The translations under genes and the position numbers were made by a program. From NCBI GenBank assembly GCA_035628505.1, contig DASPJR010000070.1:1-46446 (forward strand): a stretch of DNA of 46,446 nucleotides, in the 5' to 3' direction. The notes under the pieces were generated by a model. That model was not told the DNA's origin, made no database searches, and saw nothing but the letters and a program-made list of their open reading frames with translations. This stretch comes from DASPJR01 sp035628505 (GTDB taxonomy: Bacteria; Planctomycetota; SZUA-567; H5-PLA8). Numbering within the stretch: position 1 is the stretch's first letter; each line of letters begins with the position of its first letter. Shown here in pieces: positions 18,528 through 26,559 of the stretch.

Positions 18528-19919
18528 TCAGCTCTCAAAGGACATCGCCGCGTACGAAACGGCGCTGTGGCTGTTCTCTTTGAGCATCTGATCGTAGTGC
18601 AGCAACTTCGCGCTCTTCAGTTTTCCGCGGCAGGCATCAAGCATGGTCAGCGTGGCGAGCACCGCATCGATATGCCGCGAATTCTGCGTGCGCAGAATTT
18701 CTTCATATGCAGCGTTCGCATCGAGTGATTCGACCTTCTTCAGCCATTTTCTATCGCCACGCTCAACAGGAAGCAGAAGCTTGTCGGTCATCATGGCGCT
18801 GTGGCCAAACTCCGGTCCGACGTGGCTTAAGTCGACGCTGCAGATCACGCACCACTTACGCTTACATGTTTCCAGCTCTTCGCGCAAAGCATCGGCAAAA
18901 CGTCGGAAGCCCTCGTCGTTCAGTGGACTTTCCTCATTGGCGAGGAACGTCTCGATGGGTCCGCATAAAACCGGCACAATCTCAAAATCCCGTTTCTGCT
19001 GCGTTAAAAGCGAGGAAAGCAGCACCGCTTGAAATTCGACTGAATGCTCCGTCCGGTGTGCCATTTCTGCCATTGGCACGGGCACACCCGATGCCTTTTG
19101 CAGCCGCCGGGCAATAGCCTGATTTGTTTTGGCCACGCCGGCCGGAGAGACATAATTTTTCTGGGAGACGTAGTACAATCCGTCGCACGCGGCCTGATGT
19201 GCAACCCCGAGAACAATGAACAAGTCAGCCTGACACTTTTTAATCAGCTCCGCATAGCCATGCGCGTACGTCGCTCCACCAACACGCAGATCAATGTGCG
19301 GCAGCATGAGCGCGCGTACCGTATCGGATTCGTTCCTGGTCGGCAGACCGTTTGGACCGTCGGGGGTTTCGAAAAAGCCGAGCAGCGTTTTTTCAAGTGC
19401 TTCAGTCTCGGCCGGATACGCCGAGCCCGCGTGCGCCGGAGCGCGGTTCTCGTCATCGAGATACGAGCGGATTTGCCGCTTCAACACTTTTTCGAAGCGG
19501 CTGCTGTAGAGGAACAACGCACGGTCGAGTTCGTTCTGCAGATCCAATGCATGCTGAACTGGCACTGGTTGCTTGAACTTTTCGGCGAACGCCTCAACTG
19601 CCTGAGCAGCGGAGCGCCGCCCGTCGAAGAATGTCGCCAGTGCATACGCCCACATGCTCAGCGCGGCGGGTTTAGGGGCAAGACCCTCGGGATCTTCCAG
19701 GACCACGATGGCTTCACCGTCTTCATCGTCCTCGCCGCTGCTGGCCGCACGCGCTTTTCCATCGCTCCCGAGTTTGACGACCTGCGCCGTAACCTCGCGC
19801 AGTGCGGGAATTGGAGAATTCGCATCCTGCGCAAGCGGAAGAACGGGAACGCTCTCGGCCTCCTGCTGCTCGGAATCGCCGTCAAAAAGTTCTTCCTGTA
19901 GCAACTCGTTGCTGGTCAC
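18528..19919 (-). CDS. amrB: MEMO1-family protein (AmmeMemoRadiSam system protein B) with N-terminal domain
   Basis: The C-terminal two thirds (from about residue 160) is a MEMO1/AmmeMemoRadiSam-B domain, related to dioxygenase folds, with landmarks RALMLPHIDLRVGGATYAHGY, HRTEHSVEFQ and CSVDLSHVGPEFG. The biochemical role of bacterial members is unsettled; they often occur with an AMMECR1 protein and a radical-SAM protein, neither of which is here. The N-terminal part has an acidic low-complexity stretch and then a PqqD-like winged-helix segment (MWAYALATFFDGRRSAAQAV to ALFLYSSRF). I start at GTG 19919 because AGGA lies exactly eight bases upstream; a GTG at 19967 would add 16 residues with a weaker site. 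Single gene, convergent with the phosphorylase. Confidence 0.85.
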   Translation of the reverse strand: MTSNELLQEELFDGDSEQQEAESVPVLPLAQDANSPIPALREVTAQVVKLGSDGKARAASSGEDDEDGEAIVVLEDPEGLAPKPAALSMWAYALATFFDGRRSAAQAVEAFAEKFKQPVPVQHALDLQNELDRALFLYSSRFEKVLKRQIRSYLDDENRAPAHAGSAYPAETEALEKTLLGFFETPDGPNGLPTRNESDTVRALMLPHIDLRVGGATYAHGYAELIKKCQADLFIVLGVAHQAACDGLYYVSQKNYVSPAGVAKTNQAIARRLQKASGVPVPMAEMAHRTEHSVEFQAVLLSSLLTQQKRDFEIVPVLCGPIETFLANEESPLNDEGFRRFADALREELETCKRKWCVICSVDLSHVGPEFGHSAMMTDKLLLPVERGDRKWLKKVESLDANAAYEEILRTQNSRHIDAVLATLTMLDACRGKLKSAKLLHYDQMLKENSHSAVSYAAMSFES

Positions 19920-20069
19920 TGACTGTTTCCTGTACCTGCGCGGCAACAAACGAAACCCGCGGTTCACTCATGAACCTAACACTCCTGCGCGATGAATCCA
20001 ACGCTGAATCGGCAATCGGAGGTTAGCGGCAGAAGATTGAGAACGCTGTTCAAATCTCGTCCAATGCGC

Positions 20070-20098
20070 TTGACAGTAAGATGAGCGAAGTATAGATT
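20070..20098 (+). promoter_or_regulatory. Promoter of the tRNA-Gly gene
   Basis: A perfect TTGACA -35 box (20070-20075) is followed by TATAGATT (20091-20098), which offers a -10 hexamer at 15 or 17 bp spacing. The mature tRNA begins at 20116, a normal distance for a short leader. The site overlaps nothing else. Confidence 0.6.
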
Positions 20099-20115
20099 AC
20101 CGATCCGTTCAACGC

Positions 20116-20187
20116 GCGGGTGTAGCTCAGTGGTAGAGCGCGACCTTGCCAAGGTCGAAGTCGAGGGTTCGAACCCCTTCACCCGCT
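20116..20187 (+). tRNA. tRNA-Gly (GCC)
   Basis: A full cloverleaf can be drawn. The acceptor stem is GCGGGTG with CACCCGC and discriminator T; the D-arm has AGCTCAGTGGTAGAGC; the anticodon stem GACCT/AGGTC carries loop TTGCCAA with anticodon GCC; the T-arm is GAGGGTTCGAACCCCTT. CCA is not encoded. There is no sign of an integrated element at its 3' end. Confidence 0.97.
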
Positions 20188-20214
20188 TATTCTTCCTCCG
20201 TACACATCATAGCG

Positions 20215-20238
20215 AAAAAGCCTCAAGGCAGCAGAGGC
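20215..20238 (-). terminator. Minus-strand intrinsic terminator after the tRNA
   Basis: On the minus strand GCCTC and GAGGC pair around a 9-base loop and are followed directly by five T (A-run at 20215-20219 on the plus strand). It would stop transcription running leftward into the tRNA gene, although no minus-strand gene is visible to its right for more than 8 kb. Confidence 0.45.
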
Positions 20239-20361
20239 ATCCCCATACTTTCTGACAGCCCGATGCGCTCAGTTTGAACTTCAGTGCAGTGCCCCACCGC
20301 GAAACTGCGTCTCTTTCTACAGACACGTCAATCAACTGCGCGACAATGGGAGCGGCGAGCA

Positions 20362-21660
20362 ATGACGAGAGTTCTGCTGTGTGCGAGCGTGCTGGCGCTG
20401 GCTGCGGTGCAGGCTGCGGAAGATCCCGAGTCGCTCCGCAAAAAGCTTGGAGATGTGGAGCTGGGCGGCCGCTGGATCTATGGCGACCTGAACGCCGGCT
20501 TCGCTGAAGCCGCGCGGACTGGCAAGCCGCTGGCCGTTTTCCTACGCTGCGTTCCCTGACGCTCCTGCAAAGGCGTCGACGAGCAGGTGGCTCGTCAGGA
20601 AAATCCGGAACTGGCGGCGGTACTCGAGAAGTTCATCTGCGTGCGGATCGTGCACGGCTGGGGGCTGGACCTTTCGCTCTTCCAGTTTGATACGGACATG
20701 ACTCTGGCGGTATTCTTTATGAATGCCGACCGGACGATCTATGGGCGGTACGGAACCAAATTCGCGCGCGATACCTCGCTGGAAGGGCTGCTCTATACGG
20801 CGGGAGCAGCACTGGAAGTCCATAAAGGTTTTCCGCAGAACAAGCCGCAGGTCGCGGCGAAGACCGGCCCGGCGCCACGCTGGAAGACGCCTGAAATCAT
20901 GCCCACGCTGAAAACGCGTCACGAGGCCGGCGACGTGAGCAGCTACGGTTGCATCCACTGTCACACAGTACACGAAGGCGAACTGACCTCGCGCTGGCTT
21001 TCTGGCGAGTCAATCCCTGACCGGCTGATCTGGAAGTATCCGCTGCCGAACGTGGTGGGGCTGGGGCTTGAGGCCAAAGACGGGCGCACTGTACGCACCG
21101 TCGGAAACAACTCCGCGGCACAGGCGGCGGGAATCAAGCCTGGCGACCGCGTGCTGAATGTGGCGGGGCAACAGATCCTCTCGGTGGCGGATGTTTCGTG
21201 GGCGCTGCAGCAGGCGCCGGACGATGGCATGCTCGAATTGGAGATCGAACGTGGCGCGGCGCGCGAGCGTGTCACACTGGCGCTGAAGAACGGCTGGCGC
21301 CGGCGCATTTCGGTCGCACGCAATAACACAACTTCAATGCTGCAGAAAACGGTGAGCGGGTTCTTCTGCAACGTGCTTTCGAGCGGCGATAAACAGAAGC
21401 TCGGCCTTCCCGAGACGGCACTGGGCCTGCGAGTGACTTACCTGCCCGCCGCAAAGGAGAAGGATCCCAACATGAACGCGGTAAATGCGGGCATCAAAGT
21501 AAACGATCTCATTGTGGAAGTTGACGGCCAGCGCGTCGCCATGAACGCCGACGATTGGCTGGCATATCTGCTACAGAAGAAAAAGCCGGGACAAACGCTC
21601 GAGTTGACCATCCTCCGCGCCGGTGCCGAACAGAAGCTTAACATTCCGCTCCCAAAGTGA
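20362..21660 (+). CDS. Secreted thioredoxin-like/PDZ protein with in-frame TGA: candidate selenoprotein
   Basis: Start ATG 20362 has GGGAG upstream. Residues 1-19 are a signal peptide (MTRVLLCASVLALAAVQA), so the protein works outside the cytoplasm. A thioredoxin-7-like domain follows (about 35-150). At codon 66 the frame meets TGA (20557-20559) within FLRC-VP-(TGA)-RSCK, then continues open for 366 codons with clear family sequence (FICVRIVHGWGLDLSLFQFD, IYGRYGT). Cysteine-containing relatives, as I recall them, read RCVPC here, so the TGA replaces the second cysteine of a CxxC pair (C63-x-x-U66), with C69 three residues on. A CxxCH motif (C197, C200, H201) and two PDZ-like domains (about 225-310 and 350-432) complete it. 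Selenocysteine is the simplest reading; a nonsense mutation or sequencing error cannot be excluded. Confidence 0.8.
20557..20559 (+). other. In-frame TGA, probable selenocysteine codon (residue 66)
   Basis: The codon stands at a redox-active cysteine position (CxxU, then UxxC), one base away from the cysteine codon TGC. Coding sequence with family features continues on both sides in the same frame. An internal GTG at 20587 could start a truncated protein, but this would lack the signal peptide and the redox motif. Confidence 0.75.
20578..20596 (+). promoter_or_regulatory. Bacterial SECIS-like stem-loop
   Basis: GACGAGC and GCTCGTC form a perfect 7-bp stem around the loop AGGTG. The loop starts 25 bases after the TGA, within the 16-37 base range known for bacterial SECIS elements, and its second base is G, as SelB binding requires; the E. 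coli fdhF loop also contains GGU. The stem lies in coding sequence (residues 73-79), so part of its pairing could be coincidence. Confidence 0.65.
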
Positions 21661-21856
21661 CGTAACATCTCAACCTCGAACTTTGTAAGCGGTGCGTGGG
21701 AACGAATTCTGCGTCCGCCGCCGCAGTACCAGACTCCGCAGGGACAGCTTCTCAACGGCGATGCTCGAAAACTGGATGTTTCTATTTTTCGAAAGGGGTG
21801 GCTTGACGAAATAACTCGAAGCGCTAAAAACACGCTTCAACGAAAGAGAACTACAA

Positions 21857-22219
21857 ATGATCCTGTTTGTCGATGATGATGTAACCAAACGTTACGCCTG
21901 TACCCGCCCCATGCGTAAAGCTGGGCTAAAGGTCATTGAGGCCAGTTCTGGTGCTGAAGCACTCAAACTTATAAAAAAGGTGCAGCCTCGAGCCGTGGTC
22001 GCTGACGCGCATTTAGGCGATATGGACGGATACGAGTTGTGCCACCGCGTGAAGTCCGAATTCGCCGTTCCGGTCATTCTTGTCTCGGCGTCTCCAGGTG
22101 ACGCAAAACTTATAAGTAAAAACCGTGTAGACGCTTACATTGATACTTATGCCGACCCGGAACTTTTGTTAAACGCATTGGAAAAGTGTGTCGAAATGAA
22201 ACGATCCAAGGGTTCTTAA
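21857..22219 (+). CDS. Single-domain receiver protein (CheY-like)
   Basis: The 120-residue protein is a lone receiver domain with D6-D8, phospho-acceptor D50 in VVADAHLGDMDGY and S77. The lysine normally found in the KP motif before helix 5 is missing: the segment reads VDAYIDTYADPE with T97 in its place, so phosphorylation may be absent or signal differently. No output domain is attached. Start ATG 21857 has AGAGAA upstream. It lies 71 bp before the hybrid kinase gene and probably shuttles phosphate within the signalling cluster that follows. Confidence 0.88.
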   Translation: MILFVDDDVTKRYACTRPMRKAGLKVIEASSGAEALKLIKKVQPRAVVADAHLGDMDGYELCHRVKSEFAVPVILVSASPGDAKLISKNRVDAYIDTYADPELLLNALEKCVEMKRSKGS

Positions 22220-22238
22220 TAAGAATCTTTCAATAAGG

Positions 22239-22266
22239 TTGTCAACGTTCCCCGCATTGCTAGACT
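22239..22266 (+). promoter_or_regulatory. Candidate promoter of the stressosome cluster
   Basis: TTGTCA (22239-22244, five of six matches to the -35 consensus) and TAGACT (22261-22266, four of six) are 16 bp apart, ending 24 bp before the GTG of the hybrid kinase gene. It would drive the kinase and the genes after it. Confidence 0.35.
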
Positions 22267-22290
22267 AGCCGATAGTCCAGGAGTCGCGCA

Positions 22291-23841
22291 GTGCAAGTCG
22301 CTACCACCATCCCTGCCAAAGTTCTTGTTGTCGACGATCACGAGCAGAACCGCTACTCACTGTGCAAGTATCTACGGAATGCCGGCTTCGATACAGTTGA
22401 AGCAGCAAACGGATTTGAAGCTCGTGCGCTGGTGGCGCTTGAGCCTGATATAATTATTCTCGACGTGCGCCTGCCCGACGAGAGCGGCTACGATGTGTGC
22501 AAGTGGTTAAAATCCAACCCTCCGACGGCGTCCATTCCTGTAATGCACCTCTCCGCGACGTATGTGCGTGGCAAAGACAAGGTCGAGGGCCTCGACAGTG
22601 GCGCCGACGCCTATCTGACTTACCCAATCGAACCGCCGGAGTTGATCGCAACGATTAATGCGCTGTTACGTGCCCGGCGCGCGGAAGAAGAGATGCGCAA
22701 GGCGAATGAACGGCTGATTGAAGCAAACCGGCGCAAAGACGAATTCCTGGCCATGCTCGCCCACGAACTTCGCAATCCGCTGGGACCGATTCGCAATTCC
22801 GTCGAAGTCTTAAAGCGCACAGAGACGCTTACCAGCACAAGTCAGAAATCATATGAGGTCATAGAGCGGCAAGTCGCTCATATGGCGCATCTCATTGATG
22901 ACCTTCTGGATGTTTCCCGCATTTCCTCAGGCAAGATCCTGCTTCGGAAACATAAAACAGACCTGTGTGCCGTAGCCAAGACGGTTCTCGATGACTACGA
23001 AGTGTCGCTCCGCAAGAACGATTTAAAATCAACTCTCGTAGTCCCGAATCATCCTGTTTGGGTAATGGCAGATCCTACCCGGATTGCGCAGATAATCGGC
23101 AATCTGCTGAACAATTCGGTAAAGTTTTCGGACCCAGGCGGAAAAATAGAAATTAATATCAGCGTACATAATAATGAGGTTTCGCTTGCTGTACACGATA
23201 CTGGCATAGGGATGACTGCTGAGACCGTTCAACGGCTCTTCGATCCTTTTCATCAGGCTGACAGCAGCCTGGACCGTAGCAAAGGCGGACTGGGGCTGGG
23301 ACTGGCGCTCGTTAAAGGCATCGTAGATCTTCATGGCGGTACCGTCCAAGCATCAAGTCCGGGACCAAAAGCAGGCAGTACTGTACGATTTTCTCTGCCG
23401 ATGTCCCCCGACCAAACGGCTCCAGAGCCCGAAACGAAGACTGACCGTGAGCCGGCGCTGCACCATCGTATTCTTGTGATCGAAGATAACTTAGATGCGG
23501 CTGAGAGCCTTCAGATGCTGTTGACGCTGGATGGCTACAGCGTTCGGATTGCATCGAGTGGTCAGCAAGGCATTGATGAAGCACGCACATTTCTGCCTGA
23601 TGTAGTCATCTGTGACATTGGCCTTCCGGGAAACCTGGACGGGTACGCCGTTGCAGAAGCACTCAGGAGGATGCCAGAGTTTTCTAACTCTCTTTTGATT
23701 GCCCTGACCGGCTACGGCCAAGTAAAAGATTTGCGCCGGGCTAAAGAGGCGGGCTTCAACGTACACCTGATCAAACCTGTTAACCCTGTCGAGCTTACTA
23801 ACGTAATCTCTAGAAAGCCCAAACCGGAAGAAAGCCTTTAA
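22291..23841 (+). CDS. Hybrid histidine kinase (receiver-HisKA-HATPase-receiver)
   Basis: The 516-residue cytoplasmic protein has, in order: a receiver (about 10-125; D58 in IIILDVRLPDESGYD, but tyrosine Y111 where the conserved lysine would be, AYLTYP), a short coiled coil, HisKA with H158 in AMLAHELRNPLGP, HATPase_c (about 258-370; N-box NLLNNSVKF, DTGIGM, GLGLGLALVKG) and a C-terminal receiver (about 392-510; D442 in VICDIGLPG, K495). The GTG start has AGGAG seven bases upstream. It is followed after 25 bp by the RsbR gene, so the kinase and the stressosome genes are probably co-transcribed. Confidence 0.93.
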   Translation: MQVATTIPAKVLVVDDHEQNRYSLCKYLRNAGFDTVEAANGFEARALVALEPDIIILDVRLPDESGYDVCKWLKSNPPTASIPVMHLSATYVRGKDKVEGLDSGADAYLTYPIEPPELIATINALLRARRAEEEMRKANERLIEANRRKDEFLAMLAHELRNPLGPIRNSVEVLKRTETLTSTSQKSYEVIERQVAHMAHLIDDLLDVSRISSGKILLRKHKTDLCAVAKTVLDDYEVSLRKNDLKSTLVVPNHPVWVMADPTRIAQIIGNLLNNSVKFSDPGGKIEINISVHNNEVSLAVHDTGIGMTAETVQRLFDPFHQADSSLDRSKGGLGLGLALVKGIVDLHGGTVQASSPGPKAGSTVRFSLPMSPDQTAPEPETKTDREPALHHRILVIEDNLDAAESLQMLLTLDGYSVRIASSGQQGIDEARTFLPDVVICDIGLPGNLDGYAVAEALRRMPEFSNSLLIALTGYGQVKDLRRAKEAGFNVHLIKPVNPVELTNVISRKPKPEESL

Positions 23842-23866
23842 CTCATAAGACCAGAGAGGGGAGAAC

Positions 23867-24760
23867 ATGCCAGACTCAACGCGTCGGTTGCCAGCAATTA
23901 TTAAAAGTCACTCAGCCCAGCTATTCGATTCCTGGATACAGTTGCAGCTCAGTGCCGGGGGGCGCAATGCGGCGCTCATCAAAGAAGCCGAATTACGCAA
24001 GCAATCACAAGACTTCCTCACTGTTTTCACCAATGCCGTGCAGAGCGCAAACCTGACGAACATTGAGGGGCCGGAATGGGAGCCAGTCCGCAACAATCTG
24101 GCCGAATTGTCGAAAAGCCGCGCCCGGTCGGGTTTTACTCCCTCAGAAACTGCAATGTTTGTTTTCTCGTTGAAGCAGCCGCTCTTCAGCTTGCTGCGCA
24201 CGGCTCTGACAAAGGAGCCGGAGAAGCTTGCGGACGAGACTTGGGAGACTTCGCTGCTCATTGACAAGCTGGGCCTGTTTTGCGTCGAAAGTTTTCAGAA
24301 GACGCGCGAGGACATCATTGCCCGTCAGCAACAGGAGCTTCTGGAACTCTCTACGCCGGTCGTGGAACTCTGGGATGGCGTTCTGGCGCTGCCTTTGATC
24401 GGTACGCTCGACAGCGCGCGCACGCAGGTAGTCATGGAAAGCCTGTTGCAGAAGATTGTCGAAACGGGATCGGCCATTGCAATTATCGATATCACGGGCG
24501 TGCCGACCGTTGACACTCTGGTCGCGCAGCATCTGCTTAAAACAGTTGCTGCCGCTCGCCTGATGGGTGCTGATTGCATCATCAGCGGCATTCGTCCGCA
24601 GATCGCGCAGACGATTGTGCATCTGGGTGTTGAGCTCGGTTCGGTCACCACTAAGGCGTCACTGGCTGACGCTTTTTCTCTCGCTCTCAGGCAATCCGGG
24701 CTGGCTGTGGTAAAGCGTGAAGCACGGTCCGCTGAATCGTTAACGGCGAAAGGAAAATAA
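23867..24760 (+). CDS. rsbR: RsbR-type stressosome scaffold/sensor protein
   Basis: RsbR proteins form the sensory shell of the stressosome with RsbS. The 297-residue protein has an all-helical N-terminal sensor region (about 1-155, RsbRD/globin-like position) and a C-terminal STAS domain (about 163-275). The STAS domain keeps the kinase-target threonine T210 in IIDITGVPTVDT, equivalent to T171 of Bacillus RsbRA, while the second site (T205 there) is serine S240 in IISGIRPQIAQT. It lies 25 bp after the hybrid kinase gene and 2 bp before the RsbS gene. The signal it senses is unknown. Confidence 0.93.
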   Translation: MPDSTRRLPAIIKSHSAQLFDSWIQLQLSAGGRNAALIKEAELRKQSQDFLTVFTNAVQSANLTNIEGPEWEPVRNNLAELSKSRARSGFTPSETAMFVFSLKQPLFSLLRTALTKEPEKLADETWETSLLIDKLGLFCVESFQKTREDIIARQQQELLELSTPVVELWDGVLALPLIGTLDSARTQVVMESLLQKIVETGSAIAIIDITGVPTVDTLVAQHLLKTVAAARLMGADCIISGIRPQIAQTIVHLGVELGSVTTKASLADAFSLALRQSGLAVVKREARSAESLTAKGK

Positions 24761-24762
24761 TT

Positions 24763-25152
24763 GTGGACCGAATTCCCATTCTTAAAATGGGCCGGATTCT
24801 TCTGGTCACAATTCAAGTCGACATGCATGACCGCATGGCAACCATGCTGCAGGACGACCTCACTCAGCGCATCGTTGCCACACGTGCTCGTGGCGTGCTT
24901 ATCGATATCTCCTCACTGGAAGTGGTCGATTCGTTCATTGGCCGGATGATCGGCAACATCGCTGCAATGTCGAGCGTGCTGGATGCGCAGACGGTTGTTG
25001 TCGGAATGCGTCCGGCAGTTGCAATCACGCTTGTAGAACTGGGCCTTGAACTTCCGGGAGTACGGACGGCGTTAAATGTCGAAAGCGGCATGACAATCAT
25101 TTCATCGTCACTGCAAAGCGAGGAAAGCGATGCTGACGTTGGAAATGAGTGA
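24763..25152 (+). CDS. rsbS: RsbS-type stressosome STAS protein
   Basis: A 129-residue single STAS domain, close in length to Bacillus RsbS, with IPILKMGRILLVTIQVD at the start, as in that family. The serine phosphorylated by RsbT is S57 in VVDSFIGRMIG, and GMRPAVAITLVELGLEL follows. The start is GTG two bases after the RsbR stop, suggesting coupled translation. Its end overlaps the RsbT start by 23 bp. Together with RsbR it forms the core that holds RsbT in unstressed cells. Confidence 0.93.
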   Translation: MDRIPILKMGRILLVTIQVDMHDRMATMLQDDLTQRIVATRARGVLIDISSLEVVDSFIGRMIGNIAAMSSVLDAQTVVVGMRPAVAITLVELGLELPGVRTALNVESGMTIISSSLQSEESDADVGNE

Positions 25153-25537
25153 AGTTTTCCCCATTCACAGCGACAGTGACATCGTTGCTGTGAGGCAAGT
25201 GGTGAGAAAACGCGCCGTGGAGCTTGGATTCCGACTTGTCGATCAGACCAAGATTGTCACCGGGGCCAGCGAGCTTGCGCGCAATACGCTGAATTACGGG
25301 GGTGGCGGCTCCTGCAAGCTGGAAATACTCAGCAACGGAGCGCGGCAGGCCATTCGTTTGACGTTTGAAGACCATGGTCCGGGGATAGCGGACATTGATC
25401 AGGCAATGAAGGACGGCTTCACTACGGGTGGCGGATTGGGGTTGGGGCTGAGCGGCACCAAACGCCTCGTGAATGAATTCGAGATTTACTCTAAACCCGG
25501 TGAAGGCACAAAAGTCGTAATCACCAAGTGGAAGTAG
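25130..25537 (+). CDS. rsbT: RsbT-type serine/threonine kinase
   Basis: A 135-residue GHKL kinase of the RsbT type (Bacillus RsbT has 133). ATP-binding boxes are ASELARNTLNYGGGG (N-box), EDHGPGI (G1) and GGLGLGLSGTKRL (G2). It should phosphorylate RsbR and RsbS and, once released, switch on a downstream partner. In Bacillus that partner is the phosphatase RsbU; here no RsbU is present and the next two genes carry the candidate partners. Its ATG lies inside the RsbS gene. Confidence 0.93.
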   Translation: MLTLEMSEVFPIHSDSDIVAVRQVVRKRAVELGFRLVDQTKIVTGASELARNTLNYGGGGSCKLEILSNGARQAIRLTFEDHGPGIADIDQAMKDGFTTGGGLGLGLSGTKRLVNEFEIYSKPGEGTKVVITKWK

Positions 25538-25547
25538 CGCAGAAGGC

Positions 25548-26549
25548 ATGTTTTTACACGAGAATAGCAAGGCAGTCGCTGTTGCTGAGCAGAGCCAGGT
25601 GGCGGAGGCACGCCGTGAAGCTCGCAATCTAGCTGCGTCCATCGGTTTAAGCGAATCTGACCGGGAGCGGGTTTCAATTGTCGCGACTGAAATGGCGACG
25701 AATCTGGTGAAGCACACTCCGGGCGGGGGAGCACTCATCGCCGGCGTCCTGCCAGGCCGCAGCGGCATTCAGCTGATGGCCCTTGATAAAGGCCCCGGGA
25801 TGGACATTGAACGTTGCATACCCGATGGGTTCTCTACCGCAGGTAGCGCGGGCACCGGCCTGGGGGCCATTCGCCGGCTCTCCTCCGTTTTTGACGCCTA
25901 CTCTTTCAACTCCGGCACTGTTGTGCTGTCCCACATCTACGCAAAGGGGGAGCAACCGGGCAAAAGCGGGGAGCTGGACGTTGGAGCTGTCTCAGTGCCC
26001 ATGGCTGGGGAGGAAGTTTGTGGCGATGGCTGGGAAGTATGGCAGAACGAGAACCGATGTGTAGCCATGGTTGTGGATGGGCTCGGGCACGGCGTGCAGG
26101 CTTATGACGCTGCGATGGAAGCCAGGCGAATCTTCAGCCTGTGCGCGGGAAAGAGCGGCATCGAGGTACTGGAAAACATCCATGCGGCCTTGCAGAAAAC
26201 GCGCGGCGGTGCGGCGGCGGTCGCGGATATCGACATCCCAGGTCAAACCGTGTCGTACACAGGTGCGGGCAACATAAGTGCCCTGGTGGTCGGGAACACC
26301 ATGCGAAGCATGGTGTCGATGAACGGCACTGTTGGCGTAGGAACGCTGCGTGCCAAGGCATTCAGTTACGCATGGGAAGCCGGGGGCATGCTGATTATGT
26401 TCTCCGACGGAATCAGTACCCATTGGAAAATCGAAGACTACCCGGGGCTGCGCAACCGCCACGCCGCAACTATTGCAGGCGTGATTTACCGCGATTACGG
26501 GCGCGGTCGCGATGATGCGACCGTCTTGGTCGTAAAATCCATCAATTGA
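25548..26549 (+). CDS. Fusion of RsbT/RsbW-like ATPase and SpoIIE-type (RsbX-like) phosphatase
   Basis: Residues about 1-135 are a second GHKL domain (VATEMATNLVKHTPGGG, DKGPGMD, GTGLGAIRRL). Residues 140-333 are a PP2C/SpoIIE phosphatase with metal-binding motifs CGDGW, VVDGLGHG and MFSDGIS and a closing GRDDATVLVV. The phosphatase half matches RsbX, which resets the stressosome by dephosphorylating RsbR and RsbS. The fused ATPase may recruit it to the STAS proteins or act as a kinase of its own. It lies 10 bp after rsbT. Confidence 0.9.
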   Translation: MFLHENSKAVAVAEQSQVAEARREARNLAASIGLSESDRERVSIVATEMATNLVKHTPGGGALIAGVLPGRSGIQLMALDKGPGMDIERCIPDGFSTAGSAGTGLGAIRRLSSVFDAYSFNSGTVVLSHIYAKGEQPGKSGELDVGAVSVPMAGEEVCGDGWEVWQNENRCVAMVVDGLGHGVQAYDAAMEARRIFSLCAGKSGIEVLENIHAALQKTRGGAAAVADIDIPGQTVSYTGAGNISALVVGNTMRSMVSMNGTVGVGTLRAKAFSYAWEAGGMLIMFSDGISTHWKIEDYPGLRNRHAATIAGVIYRDYGRGRDDATVLVVKSIN

Positions 26550-26559
26550 CGAGTGCAAA

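Noticed and set aside
19886..19971. ATG at 19971 as start of the MEMO1-family gene
   Set aside because: It is in another frame, which stops after about 29 codons; the GTG at 19919 has a well-placed AGGA.
20587..21660. Separate gene starting at GTG 20587 after the TGA
   Set aside because: It would lack the signal peptide and half of the thioredoxin-like domain, and the preceding frame is continuous apart from the TGA.
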